DNA of 64,000 nucleotides from contig SZWC01003605.1 of the NCBI GenBank assembly GCA_023375785.1, positions 71,226 through 135,225 on the forward strand, read 5' to 3'. Source of the stretch: Penium margaritaceum (lineage: Eukaryota > Streptophyta > Zygnematophyceae > Desmidiales > Peniaceae). A program made the translations under genes and the position numbers. Under the pieces are notes generated by a model that was not told the origin of the DNA, ran no database searches, and was given only the letters and a program-made list of their open reading frames with translations. Positions 12,891-24,530 of this stretch are shown here, piece after piece (positions within the stretch are counted from its first letter, which is position 1; every line of letters starts with the position of its first letter).

Positions 12891-15800
12891 TTATCTGGGT
12901 TGCTCGACTGTTCTCTGCCTTGCTCCACCTTTCTCTGGCTTGATCCACCGTTGTCTGGTTTGCTCCACCATTCTCTGACTTGCTCCACCTTTTTCTGGCT
13001 TGCTCCACTGTTTTTTTGCTTGCTCTGACGTTCTCTGGCTTGATCCACCTTTCTCTCGCTTACGCAACCGTTCTCTGGCTTGCTACCCATTTATCTGGCT
13101 TGCTCCACCTTTTTCTGGCTTGCTACACCTTTCTCTGGCTTGCTCCACCTCTTGGCTTGCACCACTGTTCTCTGAATTCCTCCACTGTTCTCTGGCTTCC
13201 TCCACTGTTCTCTGGCCTGTTCTTCCTTTCCTTCGTTTGCTCCAATATTCTCTTGCTTGCTCCACTGTTATCTCGCTTGCTCTATCATTCTCTGGCTTGC
13301 TCCACCGTTCTCTGGCTTGCTCCACCATTCTCTGGCTGGGTCCATTGCTCTCAGGCTTGCTCCACCTTTCTCTGGGTTTCTCCACCGTTCTCTGGGTTGC
13401 TCCACCGTTCTCTGGCTTGCTCCACTGTTCTCTGGCTTCTCCAGTGTCCTCTGACTTGCTCCACCTTTCTATGCCTTGCTCCACCCTTCCCTAGCTTGCT
13501 CTACCTTTCATTTGCTTGTTCTCCCATTCTCTGGCCTGCTTTACATTTCTCTGGTTTGCTCCACCTTTCTCAGGCTTGCTCCACCTCTCTCTTTCTTGCT
13601 CATCCTTTCTCTGGCTTGCTGTACCGTTCTCTGGATTGCTCCACCGTTCTCTGACCTGCTCCACCGTTCTCTGGCCTGCTCCATCTTTCTCTGGCTTGCT
13701 CCACCTTTCTCTGGCTTGCTCCACCTTTCTCTTGCTTGCTTCAGCTTTCTCTGGCCTGCTCCACCTCTCTTTGGCTTGCTCCATTGTTCTGTGGCTTGCT
13801 CCACCGTTCTCTGGCTTTCTCTGCCGTTTTCTTTCTGGCTCCACCATTCTCTTGCTTCATCCACCGTTCTCTGGCTTGTTCCACCCTTCTCTTTATTGCT
13901 CCAACATTCTCTGGCTTGCCCCACCGTTCTCTGGTTTGCTCCACCATTCTCTGGCTTGCTCCACCATTCTCTGGCCTGCTCCACCATTCTCGGACTTGCT
14001 CCATTGTTCTTTGGCTTGCTCCACCATTATCTGGCTTGCTCTTCTCTTATCTGGCTTGCTCTTCGTTCTCTGGCTTGCTCCACCGTTATCTGCCTTGCTC
14101 AACCATTCTCAGGCTTGCTCCACCTTTCTCTAGCTTGCTCCACCTTTCTCTGGCTTGCTCATCCTTTCAATGGCCTGCTCCACCGTTCCCTGGCTTGCTC
14201 CACCATTATCTGGCTTGCTCCACCGTTCTCTGGCTTGCTCCACTGTTCTGTGGCTTGCTCTACTGTTCTCTAGCATGTTGTACTGTTCTCTGGCTTGCTC
14301 CACTTTTTGTGGCTTTCTCCACCATTCTCTGGCTTTCTCCACCGTTCTCTACCTTGCTCCATTGTTCTCTGGCTTGATTCACCGTTCTCTGGCTTGCTCG
14401 ACCGTTCTGTGGCTTGCTACACCGTTTTCTTGCTTGCTCCATCGTTATCTGGATTGCTCCACCGTTCTCTGGCTTTCTCAACTTTTCTCTGCCTTGCCCC
14501 ACCGTTTCCGCCTTGCTCCACTGTTATGTGGCTTGCTCCACCATTCTCTGGCTTGTTCCACCTTTCCTGGCTTTCTCCACTGTTCTCTGGCTTGCTCCAC
14601 TATTCTCTGGCTTGCTCCACTGTTCTCTGCCTTCCTCCACTGTTGTTTGGCCTGCTCCACCATTCTCGGACTTGCTCCATCGTTCTCTGGCTTGCTCCAT
14701 TGTTCTCTGGCTTGCTCCACTGCTCTCTGGATTGCTCCACAGTTCTCTGGCTTGCTCCACCATTGTCTGGCTTGCTCCACCATTCTCAGTCTTGCTCCAC
14801 CTTTCTATGGCTTGCTCTTCCTTTCTCTGGCTTGCTCCACCGTTCTCTTGCTTGCTCCACCTTTCTCTGGCTTGCTCCATCTTTCTCTGGCTTGCTCCTC
14901 CTTTCAATGGCTTGCTCCATCATTCTCTGGCTTGCCCCACCATTGTCTGGGCTGGTCCACCGTTCTCTAGCTTGCTCCATCGTTCTCTGACTTGCTCCAC
15001 CGTTCTCTAGCATGCTCCACCGTTCTCTGGATTGCTCCACTTTCTTTGGCTTGCTCCATCATTCTCTGGCTTGCTCCACCGTTCTCAAACTTGATCCACC
15101 ATTCTGTGGCTTGCTCTACCGTTCTGTGGCTGGCTCCACTGTTTTCTTGCTTGCTCCACCGTTCTCTGGCTGGCCCCACCGTTCTCTCGCTTGCTCACCG
15201 TTCTCTGCCTTGCTCTACCTTTCTCTTGCTTGCTCCACCTTTCTCTAGATTGAGCAACCATTCTCTAGCTTGCTCCAGGTTTCTTCAGCTTACTCCACCA
15301 ATCTCTGGCTTGATGCACTGTTCTCTGGCTTGATCCACCTTTCTCTGGCTTGCTGCACCGTTTTCTGGCTTGCTCCACCTTTCTCTAGCTTGCTCAACCT
15401 TTCTGTGGCTTGCTCCACCTTTCTCTGGCTTGGTCCACCTCTCTGTAGCTTGATCTACCATTCTCTGGCTTCCTCCACCTTTCTCTGGCTTGCTCCACCG
15501 TTCTCTGGCTTGATACACCATTTTCTGGCTTGCTTCATCGTTCTCTGGCTTGTTCCACCATTCTCTGGCTTGCTCCACCGTTATCTGACTTGCTCCAACA
15601 TTCTCATGCTTGCTCCACCTTGCTCTGGCTTCCTCCATGGTTCTTTGACTTGCTCCAACGTTATCTGGCTTGCTCCACTTTTCTCTGGCTTGCTCCACCA
15701 TTCTCTGGCTTGCTCCTCCGTTCTCTGGCTTGCTCCACTGTTCTCTGGCTTGCTCTGCCATTGTCTGGCTTGCTCCACTGTTCTCTGGCTTGCTCCACCA

Positions 15801-16680
15801 TTCTCTGGCTTACTCCACCTTTCTCACGCCTCTCCACCTCTCTCTAGCTTGTTCCACCTTTGTCTTGCTTGCTTCACCTTTCTCTGGCCTGCTCCAGCTT
15901 TCTCTGGCTTGCTCCATTGTTTTCTGGCTTGCTCCACCATTCTTTGGCTTGCTCCACCGTTCTCTGGCTTACTCAACCGTTCTCTGGCTTGCTCCATTGT
16001 TCTACAGCTTGCTCCACCATTCTGTTACTTGCTCCTCAGTTCTTTGGCTTCCTCCACTGTTCTCTACCTTGCTCCACCATCCTTATTATTGCTCTACCGT
16101 TCTTAGCCTTGCTCCATCTTTCTCTGGCTTGCTCCGCCATTCTCCGGCTTGCCCCACATTTTTCTACCTTGCTCCAGCTTCCTCTAGCTTGCTCCACCTT
16201 TCTTTGGCTTCCTCCACCGTTATCTGGCTTGCTCCACCTTTCTGTGGCTCACTCCACCTTTCTCTGGCTTGCTTTACCTCTCTCTGGCTTCTTCCATGCT
16301 TCTCTAGCTTGCTCTACCGTTGTCTGGCTTGCTCTACCATTCTCTGGCTTGCTCCACCGTTCTCTGGCTTATTCCAATGCTCTCTTGCTTGCTCTATCAT
16401 TTTCTGGCTTGCTCCACCATTCTCTGGCTCGCTCCACTGTTTTCTGGCAAACTCCACCGTTCGCTGGCTTTCATTACCGTTCTCTGGTTTGCTCCACCGT
16501 TCTCTTGCTTGCTCGACCATTCTCCGGCTTGCTTCACCATTCTCTGGCTTGCTCCACCATTCTCAGGCTTGCCACACCGTTTTTTGTCTTGCTCCACCAT
16601 TCTCTGGCTTGCTCCACCGTTCTCTGACATGCTCCATTGATCTCTGGCTTGCTCCAACGTTCTCTCGCTTGCTCCACCTT

Positions 16681-17120
16681 TCTCTAGCTTGCTCCACCTT
16701 TATCTGGCTTGCTCCACTGTTCTTTTGCTTGCTCCACCTTTCCCTGGCTTGCTCCACCTTTCTCTGACTTGCTCCACCATTCTCTGGCTTGCTCCATCGT
16801 TCTCTGGCTTGCTCTCTTGTTCTTTGGCTTGCTCCACAGTTCTTTGGCTTGCTCCACCGTTCTCTGGCTTGCTCCACTGTTCTCTGGCTTGCTCCACCTT
16901 TCTCTAGCTTGCTCCACCTTTATCTGGCTTGCTCCACTGTTCTTTTGCTTGCTCCACCTTTCCCTGGCTTGCTCCACCTTTCTCTGACTTGCTCCACCAT
17001 TCTCTGGCTTGCTCCATCGTTCTCTGGCTTGCTCTCTTGTTCTTTGGCTTGCTCCACAGTTCTTTGGCTTGCTCCACCGTTCTCTGGCTTGCTCCACTGT
17101 TCTCTGGCTTGCTCCACCAT
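16681..17120 (+). repeat. Recent tandem duplication of 220 bp (11 monomers)
   Basis: Bases 16681-16900 and 16901-17120 read essentially identically, including rare variants such as TATCTGGCTT at 16701 and 16921 and the CTCTTGTTCT variant. Eleven consecutive diverged units were copied as one block, as expected from unequal exchange or slippage. Confidence 0.9.
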
Positions 17121-19301
17121 TCTCTGGCTTGCTCCACCATTCTCTGCCTTGCTCCACCATTCTCTGCCTTGATCCACTGTTCTCTAGCTTGCTCAACTCT
17201 TCTTTGGCTTGCTCAACCATTCTTTGGCTTGCTCCACCATTATGTGACTTGCTCCACCATTCCCAGGTTTGCTTCACCAATCTCTGGCTTGCTCCACCGT
17301 TCAAGGTTTGCTTCACTTGCTCTGGCTTGCTCCACTTTATCTGGTTTGCTCCACCATTCTCTGGCTTGCTCCATTGTTCTCTGGCTTGCTCCACTATTCT
17401 CTGGCTTCATCCACCTTTCCCTCAATTGCTCCACCGTTCTCTAGTTAGCTCCACCTTCCTCTTGCTTGCTCCACTTTTCTCTGGCTTGCTCCACTAGTCC
17501 TCGGCTTGGGTAACCATTCTTTGGCTTGCTCCACCGGTGTATGGCTTGCTCCAGCATTCTCTGTCTTGCTCCGCCGTTGTGTGGCTTGCTCCACTTTCCT
17601 CTGGCTTGCTTCACCTTTCCCTGGCCTGCTCGATCGTACTCAAGCTTGCTCCACGTTTCTCTTGCTTGCTCCGCCGTTCGTTTACTTGCTCCACCTTTCC
17701 ATGGCTTGCTCCACCTTTCCCTGGCATGCTCGATCATTCTCTGGCTTGCTCCAATGTTTTCTAGCTTGCTCAATCATTCTCAAGCTTGCTCCACCTTTCT
17801 CTGGCTTGCTCCGCTGTTCTCTGGCTTGCTGCAATTTTCTATGGCTTGCTCTACCTTTCCCTGGCATGTTCCACCTTTCTCTGGCTCACTCCACATTTTT
17901 CTGGCTTGCTCCACCTCTCTCTGGCTCACTTGACCTTTATCTGGCTTGCTCCATCTTTCTCTGGCTTGCTCCACCTTTCTCTGGCTTCCTCCACCATTCT
18001 CTGGCTTGCTCCACCTTTCGTTGGCTTACTTCACCTTTCCCTGGCTTGCTCCACATTTCTCTGGCTTGCTCCACTTTCCCCTGGCTTGCTCTTCCTTTCT
18101 CTTGCGTACTCCATCTTTCCATGGCTTGCTCCACCGTTCTCTGTCTTGCTCCACCTTTCTTTGGCTTGCTCCACCTTTCTCTGGCTTGCTCCACCTTTCT
18201 CTGGCTTGGTCCAATTTTATCTGGCTTGCTCCACCTTTCTCTTTCTTGCCCCACCTTTTCTGGCTTACTCCACCTTTCTCTGGCTTACTCCACCTTCCTC
18301 TGGCTTGCTCCACTTTTCTCTGGCTTGCTCTATCATTCTCCAGCTTGCTCCACCATTCTCTGGCTTACTCTACTGTTCTCTGGCTTGCTCCGCCATTTTC
18401 TGGCTTGCTCCACCATTCTCTGGCTTACTCCACTGTTTTCTAGCTTGGTCAACCTTTCTCTAGCTTGCTCCACGGTTCTCAGGCTTGCTCCACCTTTCTC
18501 TGGCTTGCTTGACCGTTCTGTGGCTTGCTCCATCTTTGTCTGGCTTGCTCCAGCATCCCCTGGCTTGCTCTACTGTTTTCTGGTTTGGTCCATCGCTCTC
18601 TGGCTCTCTCCACCGCTCTCTGGCTTGCCCCACCTTTCTCTGGCTTGCTCCCACTTTTTAGCCTATTCCACCTTTCTCTAGCATGCTCAACCCTTTTATG
18701 GCCGGCTCTACCTTTCTCTGGCCTGCTCCACCGTTCTCTGGCTTGCTCCACCATTCTCAGGCTTGCTCCACTATTTTCTGGCTTGCTCTACCTTCCTCTG
18801 GCCTGCTCCACCTTTCTCTAGCCTAATCCACCTTTCTCTTGCCTGCTCCACCGTTCTCTGGCTTGCTTCACCATTCTCTGGCTTCCTCTTCCGTTCCCTG
18901 GCTTGCTTGATCGCTCTCAAGCTTGTTCCACCTTTCTCTTGCTTGCTCCATTGTTCTCTTGCTTGATCCAGCTTTCTATGGCTCGCTCCACCTTTCCCTG
19001 GCATGCTCCACATTTCTCTGGCTTACTCCATATTTATCTGGCTTGCTCCACCTTCCTCTGGCTTGCTCCACCTTTCTCTGGCTTGCTCCAACGTTCTCTG
19101 GCTTGCTCCACCTTTCCCAGGCTTGCTCCACCTTTCTCTGGCTTGCTCCACCTTTCTCTGGCTTGCTCCACCTTTCTCAGGCTTGCTTCACTGTTCTCTG
19201 GCTTGCTCCACCTTTCTTTGGCTTACTCCATCTTTCCCTGGCTTGCTCCACCTTTCTTTGGCTTGCTCCACCTTTCTCTGGCTTGCTCCACCTCCCCCTT
19301 C

Positions 19302-19311
19302 CTTGATCAAG
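19302..19311. other. Satellite A inversion point 1
   Basis: The array switches from + units to their reverse complement at a perfect 10-bp palindrome, CTTGATCAAG. No foreign sequence lies between the orientations, only a slightly abnormal last + unit rich in C. The same switch, also centred on GATC, occurs at 32631-32634. Confidence 0.9.
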
Positions 19312-21059
19312 CAAGCCAGGGAACGGTGGAGCAAGCCAGAGAAAGGTGAAGCAAGCCAGTGAACGGTGGAGCAGGCCAGAGAAAGGTGGAGTAGGACAGA
19401 GAAAGGTGGAGCAGGCCAGAGAAAGGTATAGCAAGCCAGAGAACAGTGGGGCAAGCCTGAGAATGGTGGAGCAAGCCAGAGAACAGTGGAGCAGGCCAGA
19501 GAAAGGTGAAGCTGGCCATAGAAACGCGGAGCATCCCAGAGAAAGGTGGAACAGGCTAGAAGTGGGAGCAAGCCAGATAAGGTAGAGCAAGCCAGAGAAA
19601 GCTGGAGCAAGCCAGGGAAAGATAGAGTAAGCCAAAGAAATGTGGAGCAAGCCAGGAAACGGTGGAGCAAGCCAGAGAAAGGTGGAGCAAGCCAGATGGA
19701 GCAAGCCAGAGAAAGGTAGATCAAGCCATGGAACACTGGAACAAGCCAGATAACGGTGGAGCAAGCCAGAGAAAGGTGGAGCAAGCCAGAAAATCGTGGA
19801 GCAAGCCAAAGAAACGTGGAGCAAGCCAGAGAAAGGTAGGGCCAGCCATAGAAATGTGGAGCAAGCGAGAAAATGGAAGAGCAAGCCTGAGAACGGCGGA
19901 GCAAGCCAGGGGAAGGTGGAACAAGCTAGAGAAAGGTAGAACAAGCCAGAGAAAGGCGGAGCAAGCCAGAGAAAGGTGGAGCAAGCAAGAGAAAGGTTGA
20001 ACAAGCGAAAAAAAGGTGGAGCACGCCAGAGAAAGGTGGAGCAAGCCAGGAAAAGGTGGACCAACCCAGAAAAAGGTGGAGAAGGCTAGAGAACGGATGA
20101 GTATGCCAGGGAAAGGTGGAGCAAGCTAGAGAAAGGTGGAGCAATCCAGGAAAGGTTGATCAAGCCAGAGAAAGGTGGAGCAAGCCACAAAGGGTGGAGC
20201 AAGCCAGGGGAGGCCAGAGCAAGCCACACAAAGGTGGAGCAAGCCACAGATCTATCGAGCAAGCCAGAGAAAGGTGGAGCAAGCTTGAGAACAGTGGAGC
20301 AAGCCAAGGAACGATCGAGAAAGCCAGATAAAGGTGGAGCAAGCCAGAGAAAGTTAGACCAAGCAAGAAAACAATAGACCAAGCCAGAGAATGGTGGAAT
20401 AAGCGAGAAAATGGCGGAGAAGCCAGAGAATAGTGGAGCAAGCCAGAGAAAGGTGGAGCAAGCTAGAGAACAATGGAGCAAGCCAGAGAATAGTAGAGCA
20501 TGCAAGAGGGAGGTGGAGCAAGCCAGAGAAAGGTGGAGCAAGCCAAAAAGTGTGGGGCAAGCCAGAGAAAGGTGGATCAAGCCAGAGAAAAATGGATCAA
20601 GCCAATGAGAGGTGGAGAAATCCAGAGAAAGGTGGAGCAAGCCAGAGAAAGGTGGAGAAAGGTAGGGAAAGGTAGAGCAAGCCAGAGAAAGGTGGAGCAA
20701 GGCAGAGAACGGTGGAGCAAGCCAGGGAACGATGGAGCAAGCAAGAGAAAGGAAGAACAACCCAGGGGAAGGTGGAGCACGTCAGAGAAAGGTGGAGCAA
20801 GCCAGGGAAAGGTGGAGTAAGCCAAAGAAAGGTGGAGCAAGCCAGGGAAAGGTGGAGCAAGCCAGCAAACGGTGGAGCAAGCCAGAGAATTGTGGAGAAA
20901 GCCAGAGGAAGGTGGAGCAACCCTGAGAACGGTGTAGCATTCCAGGGAAAGATGGAGCAAGCAAGAGAAGGGTGGAGCAAGCCAGGGAAAGATGGAGCAA
21001 GCCTGAGAACGGCGGAGCAAGCCTGGGAAAGGTGGACGAAGCCAGAGAAAGGTGGAGAA
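19307..21059 (-). repeat. Satellite A block 2: inverted 20-bp array
   Basis: About 88 units reading GGTGGAGCAAGCCAGAGAAA on the + strand, the reverse complement of block 1. It runs from the GATC-centred inversion to an integrase scrap at 21060. Its first 150 bases match 32633-32780 unit by unit, including unusual variants such as GTAGGACAGAG, so blocks 2 and 4 are copies of one ancestral segment. Confidence 0.95.
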
Positions 21060-21137
21060 GAGCATGCTGGACACCATGCTGAGGATGGTGTGATTCATCC
21101 GTTCGGCCACACCCAAAAAAGAGGTGTGATTCATCCA
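21060..21137 (-). pseudogene. Ty1/copia integrase scrap between satellite A blocks
   Basis: Read on the minus strand this encodes VAERMNHTILSMVSSML, matching the integrase segment AERMNQTILGMVRSML of copia element 2 at about 53030-53090. The first satellite unit abuts directly after the SML codons. On the other side, the 12-mer TGTGATTCATCC occurs twice (about 21089 and 21125), so the scrap has a small internal duplication before + satellite units resume. It is far too short to be functional. The same scrap with the same junction is at 34626. Confidence 0.9.
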
Positions 21138-21760
21138 GCCTTCTCTGGCTTGCTCCACATTCCTCCGGCTTGCTCCACCTCTCTCTGGCTTGCTCCACCT
21201 TTCTGTGGCTTGCTCCAGCGTTCTCTAACTTGCTCCACCTTTTACTAGCTTGCTCCGGCTTTCTCTAGCTTGCTCCACCTTTCTCTGGCTTGCTCCACCT
21301 TTCTCTGGCTTGCTCCACCTTTCTCTGGCTTACTCCACCTTTCTCAAGCTTTTGCCACCTTTCCCTGGCTTGCTCCACCTTTCTCTGTCTTGCTTCACCT
21401 TTCTCTGGCTTGATCCACTATTCTTTGGCTTGCTCAACCGTTCTCTGGCTTGCTCCCCCATTCTTTGGCTTGCTCCACCTTTCTCTGGCTTGATCCACTA
21501 TTCTTTGGCTTGCTCAACCGTTCTCTGGCTTGCTCCCCCATTCTTTGGCTTGCTCCACCGTTCTCTGGCTAGCTCCACCATTCTCAGAATTGCTCCACCA
21601 TTCTTTGGCTTGCTACACCTGTGTTTGGCCTGCTCCACCGTTCTCTGACCTGTTCCACCTTCCCCAGGCTCCTCCACCTGTCTTTGGCTTGCTCCACCAT
21701 TCTCTGGCTTGCTCCCCCATTCTCTGGCTTACTCCACTGTTCTCTTGCTTGCTCCACCAT

Positions 21761-22000
21761 TCTCTGAATTGCTCCAGCATTATCCGGCTTGCCTCACCGT
21801 TCTCTGGCTTGCTCCACTGTTCTTTGGCTTGCTCCACCATTCTCTGAATTGCTCCAGCATTATCCGGCTTGCCTCACCGTTCTCTGGCTTGCTCCACTGT
21901 TCTTTGGCTTGCTCCACCATTCTCTGAATTGCTCCAGCATTATCCGGCTTGCCTCACCGTTCTCTGGCTTGCTCCACTGTTCTTTGGCTTGCTCCACTTT
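21761..22000 (+). repeat. Three tandem copies of an 80-bp unit (4 monomers)
   Basis: The four-monomer unit beginning TCTCTGAATT is found at 21761, 21841 and 21921 with essentially identical sequence, including the rare variants TATCCGGCTT and GCCTCACCGT. A separate 80-bp pair lies just before it (21411-21470 and 21491-21550). Confidence 0.9.
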
Positions 22001-23820
22001 TATTAGGCCTTCCACCTTCCTGGGACTTCTCCACCTGTTTCTGGCTTGCTCCACCTTTCTGTGGCTTGCACCACCTTTCTTTGGCTTGCTCCACCGTTCT
22101 CTGGCTTGCTCCAATGTTCTCTTGATTGCTCCACTGTTCTCTTGCTTGGTCTACCTCTCCCTGGCTTGCTCCACCTTTTTTGGCGTTCTCCACCTTTCCA
22201 TGACTTGATCAACCTTTCCCTGGCTTGTTCTACCATTCTCTGGCTTGCTCCAGCATTCTTTGGCTTGCTCCAACTTTCTCTAGCTTGCTCCACCTTTCTT
22301 TGGCTTGCTCCATCTTTTCCTGGCTTGCTCCATCTTTCTATGGCTTGCTCCACCATTCTCTGGCTTGCTCCACCATTCTCTGGCTTGCTCCACCTTTCTC
22401 TGGCGTACTCCACTTTGCTCTGGCTTTCCCCACCTTTCCCTGGCTTGCTCCACATTTATATGGATTTCTCCACCTTTCTCTAGCTTGCTCCACTGTTCTC
22501 TGGCTTGCTCGACCTTTCTCTGGCTTGCTCCATCTTTCTCTGGCTGGCTCTACCTTTCACTGGCTTGCTCATCCTTTCTCAGGCTTTCTCCACCGTTCTC
22601 TAGCTTGCTCCTCCTTTCCATGGCTTGCTCAACCTTTACATGGCTTACTAAACTGTTCTCTGGCTTGCTCCACTTTCCTCATGCCTGCTACACCTTTGTC
22701 TAGCTTGCTCAACCATTCTCTGAATTGCTCCACCTTTCTCTGGCTTGCTTCACCATTCTCGGACTTGCCCCACCTTTCTCTGGCTTGCTCCACCTAACCC
22801 TGGCTTGCTCAACCTTTCTTTGGCTTAATCCACCTTCCTCGAGCTTGCTCCACCTTTCCCAGGCTTGTTCCACCTTTCTCTGGCTTGATCCACCTGTCCC
22901 TTGCTTGCTGCACCATTCTGTGGCTTGCTCTACCTTTTTCTGGCCTGCTACACCATTTTCTGGCTTGCTCACGTATCTCTAGCTTGCTCCGCCTTTCCCT
23001 GGCTTACTCCACCTTTCTCCGGCTTGCTCCACCTCTCTCTGGCTTGCTCCATCGTTTGCTGGCTTGCTCCACCTTTCTCTGGCTTTCTCCACCTTCCTCT
23101 GGCGTGCTCCATGTTTCTCTGGCTTGTTGAACTTTTCTCTAGCTTGCTCTACCTTACTCTGGCTTGCTCCACCGTTCTCTTCCTTGCTCAACCTTTCTCA
23201 GCCTTAACTCACCGTTCTCTGGCTTGCTCGGCCTTTCTCTGACCTGCTCCACATTTCCCTCGCTTGCTCCATCTTTCCCTGGCTTGCTCCACCTTTCTTT
23301 GGCCTGCTCCACATTTCTCTGGCTTGCTCCACCTTTCCCTGGCTTGCTCGACCTTTTTCTGGCTTGCTCCACCTTTCTCTGGCTTGCTCGACCTTTGCCA
23401 GTCTTGCTCCACCATTCGCTGGCATGCTCCACTTTTTCCTGGCTTGCTCCACCTTTCTCTGGCTTGCACCACCTTTCTTTGACTTGATCCACCTTTCTCT
23501 GGCTGGCTCCACTTTTCTCTGGCTTGCTCCCCCTTTCTCTGGCTTGGTCCACCTTTCTTTGGCTTGCTCCACAGTTCTCTAGCTTTCTCCACCTTTCTCT
23601 GGCTTGTTCCACCTTTCCCATTCTTAATCCACCTTTCTCTGGCTTACTCCGCCGTTCTCTGGCATGCTCAACCTTTCCTTGGCTTGCTCAACGATTCCCT
23701 GGCTTGCCCCACCATTCTCTATCTTACTCCACCGTTCTCTGGCCTTCTCCTCCTTTCCCTCACTTGCTCCATCTTTCTCTGGCTTGCTCGACCTTTCTGT
23801 GGCTTGCTCCACCTTTCTCG

Positions 23821-24180
23821 GGCTTGCTCCACGTTTCCCTTGCTTGCTCCACACCTCCCTAGCTTGCTCCGCCGTTCTCTGGCTTGCTCCACCTTTCTCT
23901 GGCTTGCTACACCGTTCACATGCTTGTTCCACCTTTCTCTGGCTTGCTCTACCTTTCCCTGGCTTGCTCCAAATTTCTCTGTCTTGCTCCACCTTTCTCT
24001 GGCTTGCTCCACGTTTCCCTTGCTTGCTCCACACCTCCCTAGCTTGCTCCGCCGTTCTCTGGCTTGCTCCACCTTTCTCTGGCTTGCTACACCGTTCACA
24101 TGCTTGTTCCACCTTTCTCTGGCTTGCTCTACCTTTCCCTGGCTTGCTCCAAATTTCTCTGTCTTGCTCCACCTTTCTCT
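23821..24180 (+). repeat. Exact tandem duplication of 180 bp (9 monomers)
   Basis: Bases 23821-24000 and 24001-24180 are identical as read, including rare variants ACACCTCCCT and GTTCACATGC. This is one of the youngest duplications in the array, or an assembly duplication. Confidence 0.92.
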
Positions 24181-24530
24181 GGCTTGCTCCACCTTTCCAT
24201 GTCTTTCTCTACCTTCCTCTGGATTGCTCCACCTTTCCCTGGCTTGCTCGACCTTTTTGTGGCTTGCTCCACTTTTCTCTGGCTTGTACCACCTTTCTCT
24301 GGCTTGGTCCACCTTTCTTTCGCTTGCTCTACCTTTCTCTGGCTTGCTCCACTGTTCTCTCACTTTCTCTACCTTTCTCTGGATTACTCCACCTCTCTCT
24401 GGCTTGCTCCACTTTTCTACGGCTTGCTCCAATTTTCTCTAGTTTTCTCGACAATCCTTTGACTTTCTCCACCGTTCTCTTGCTACCTCCATAGTTTTCT
24501 GGCTTTTTCAATCGTCATCATACTTGCTCC

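Larger units (their letters stand above)
1..19306 (+). repeat. Satellite A block 1: 20-bp minisatellite array, + orientation
   Basis: About 965 head-to-tail copies of a 20-bp unit with consensus CTTGCTCCACCTTTCTCTGG. Register is kept for long runs, so each 60 bases hold three units; indels are rare. Most variation is at the central CTTT/CGTT/CATT/TGTT position and at CTCTGG versus CTCTAG or CTTTGG. The consensus has no stop codon in any of six frames, so overlapping low-complexity ORFs occur on both strands. They repeat every 20 codons (60 bp). I treat them as non-coding. Longer repeats of diverged units are superimposed and listed separately. Confidence 0.97.

Noticed and set aside
1-19306. 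Possible CRISPR-like array of regular short repeats
   Set aside because: Units are contiguous with no spacers, the genome is eukaryotic, and there are no cas genes.
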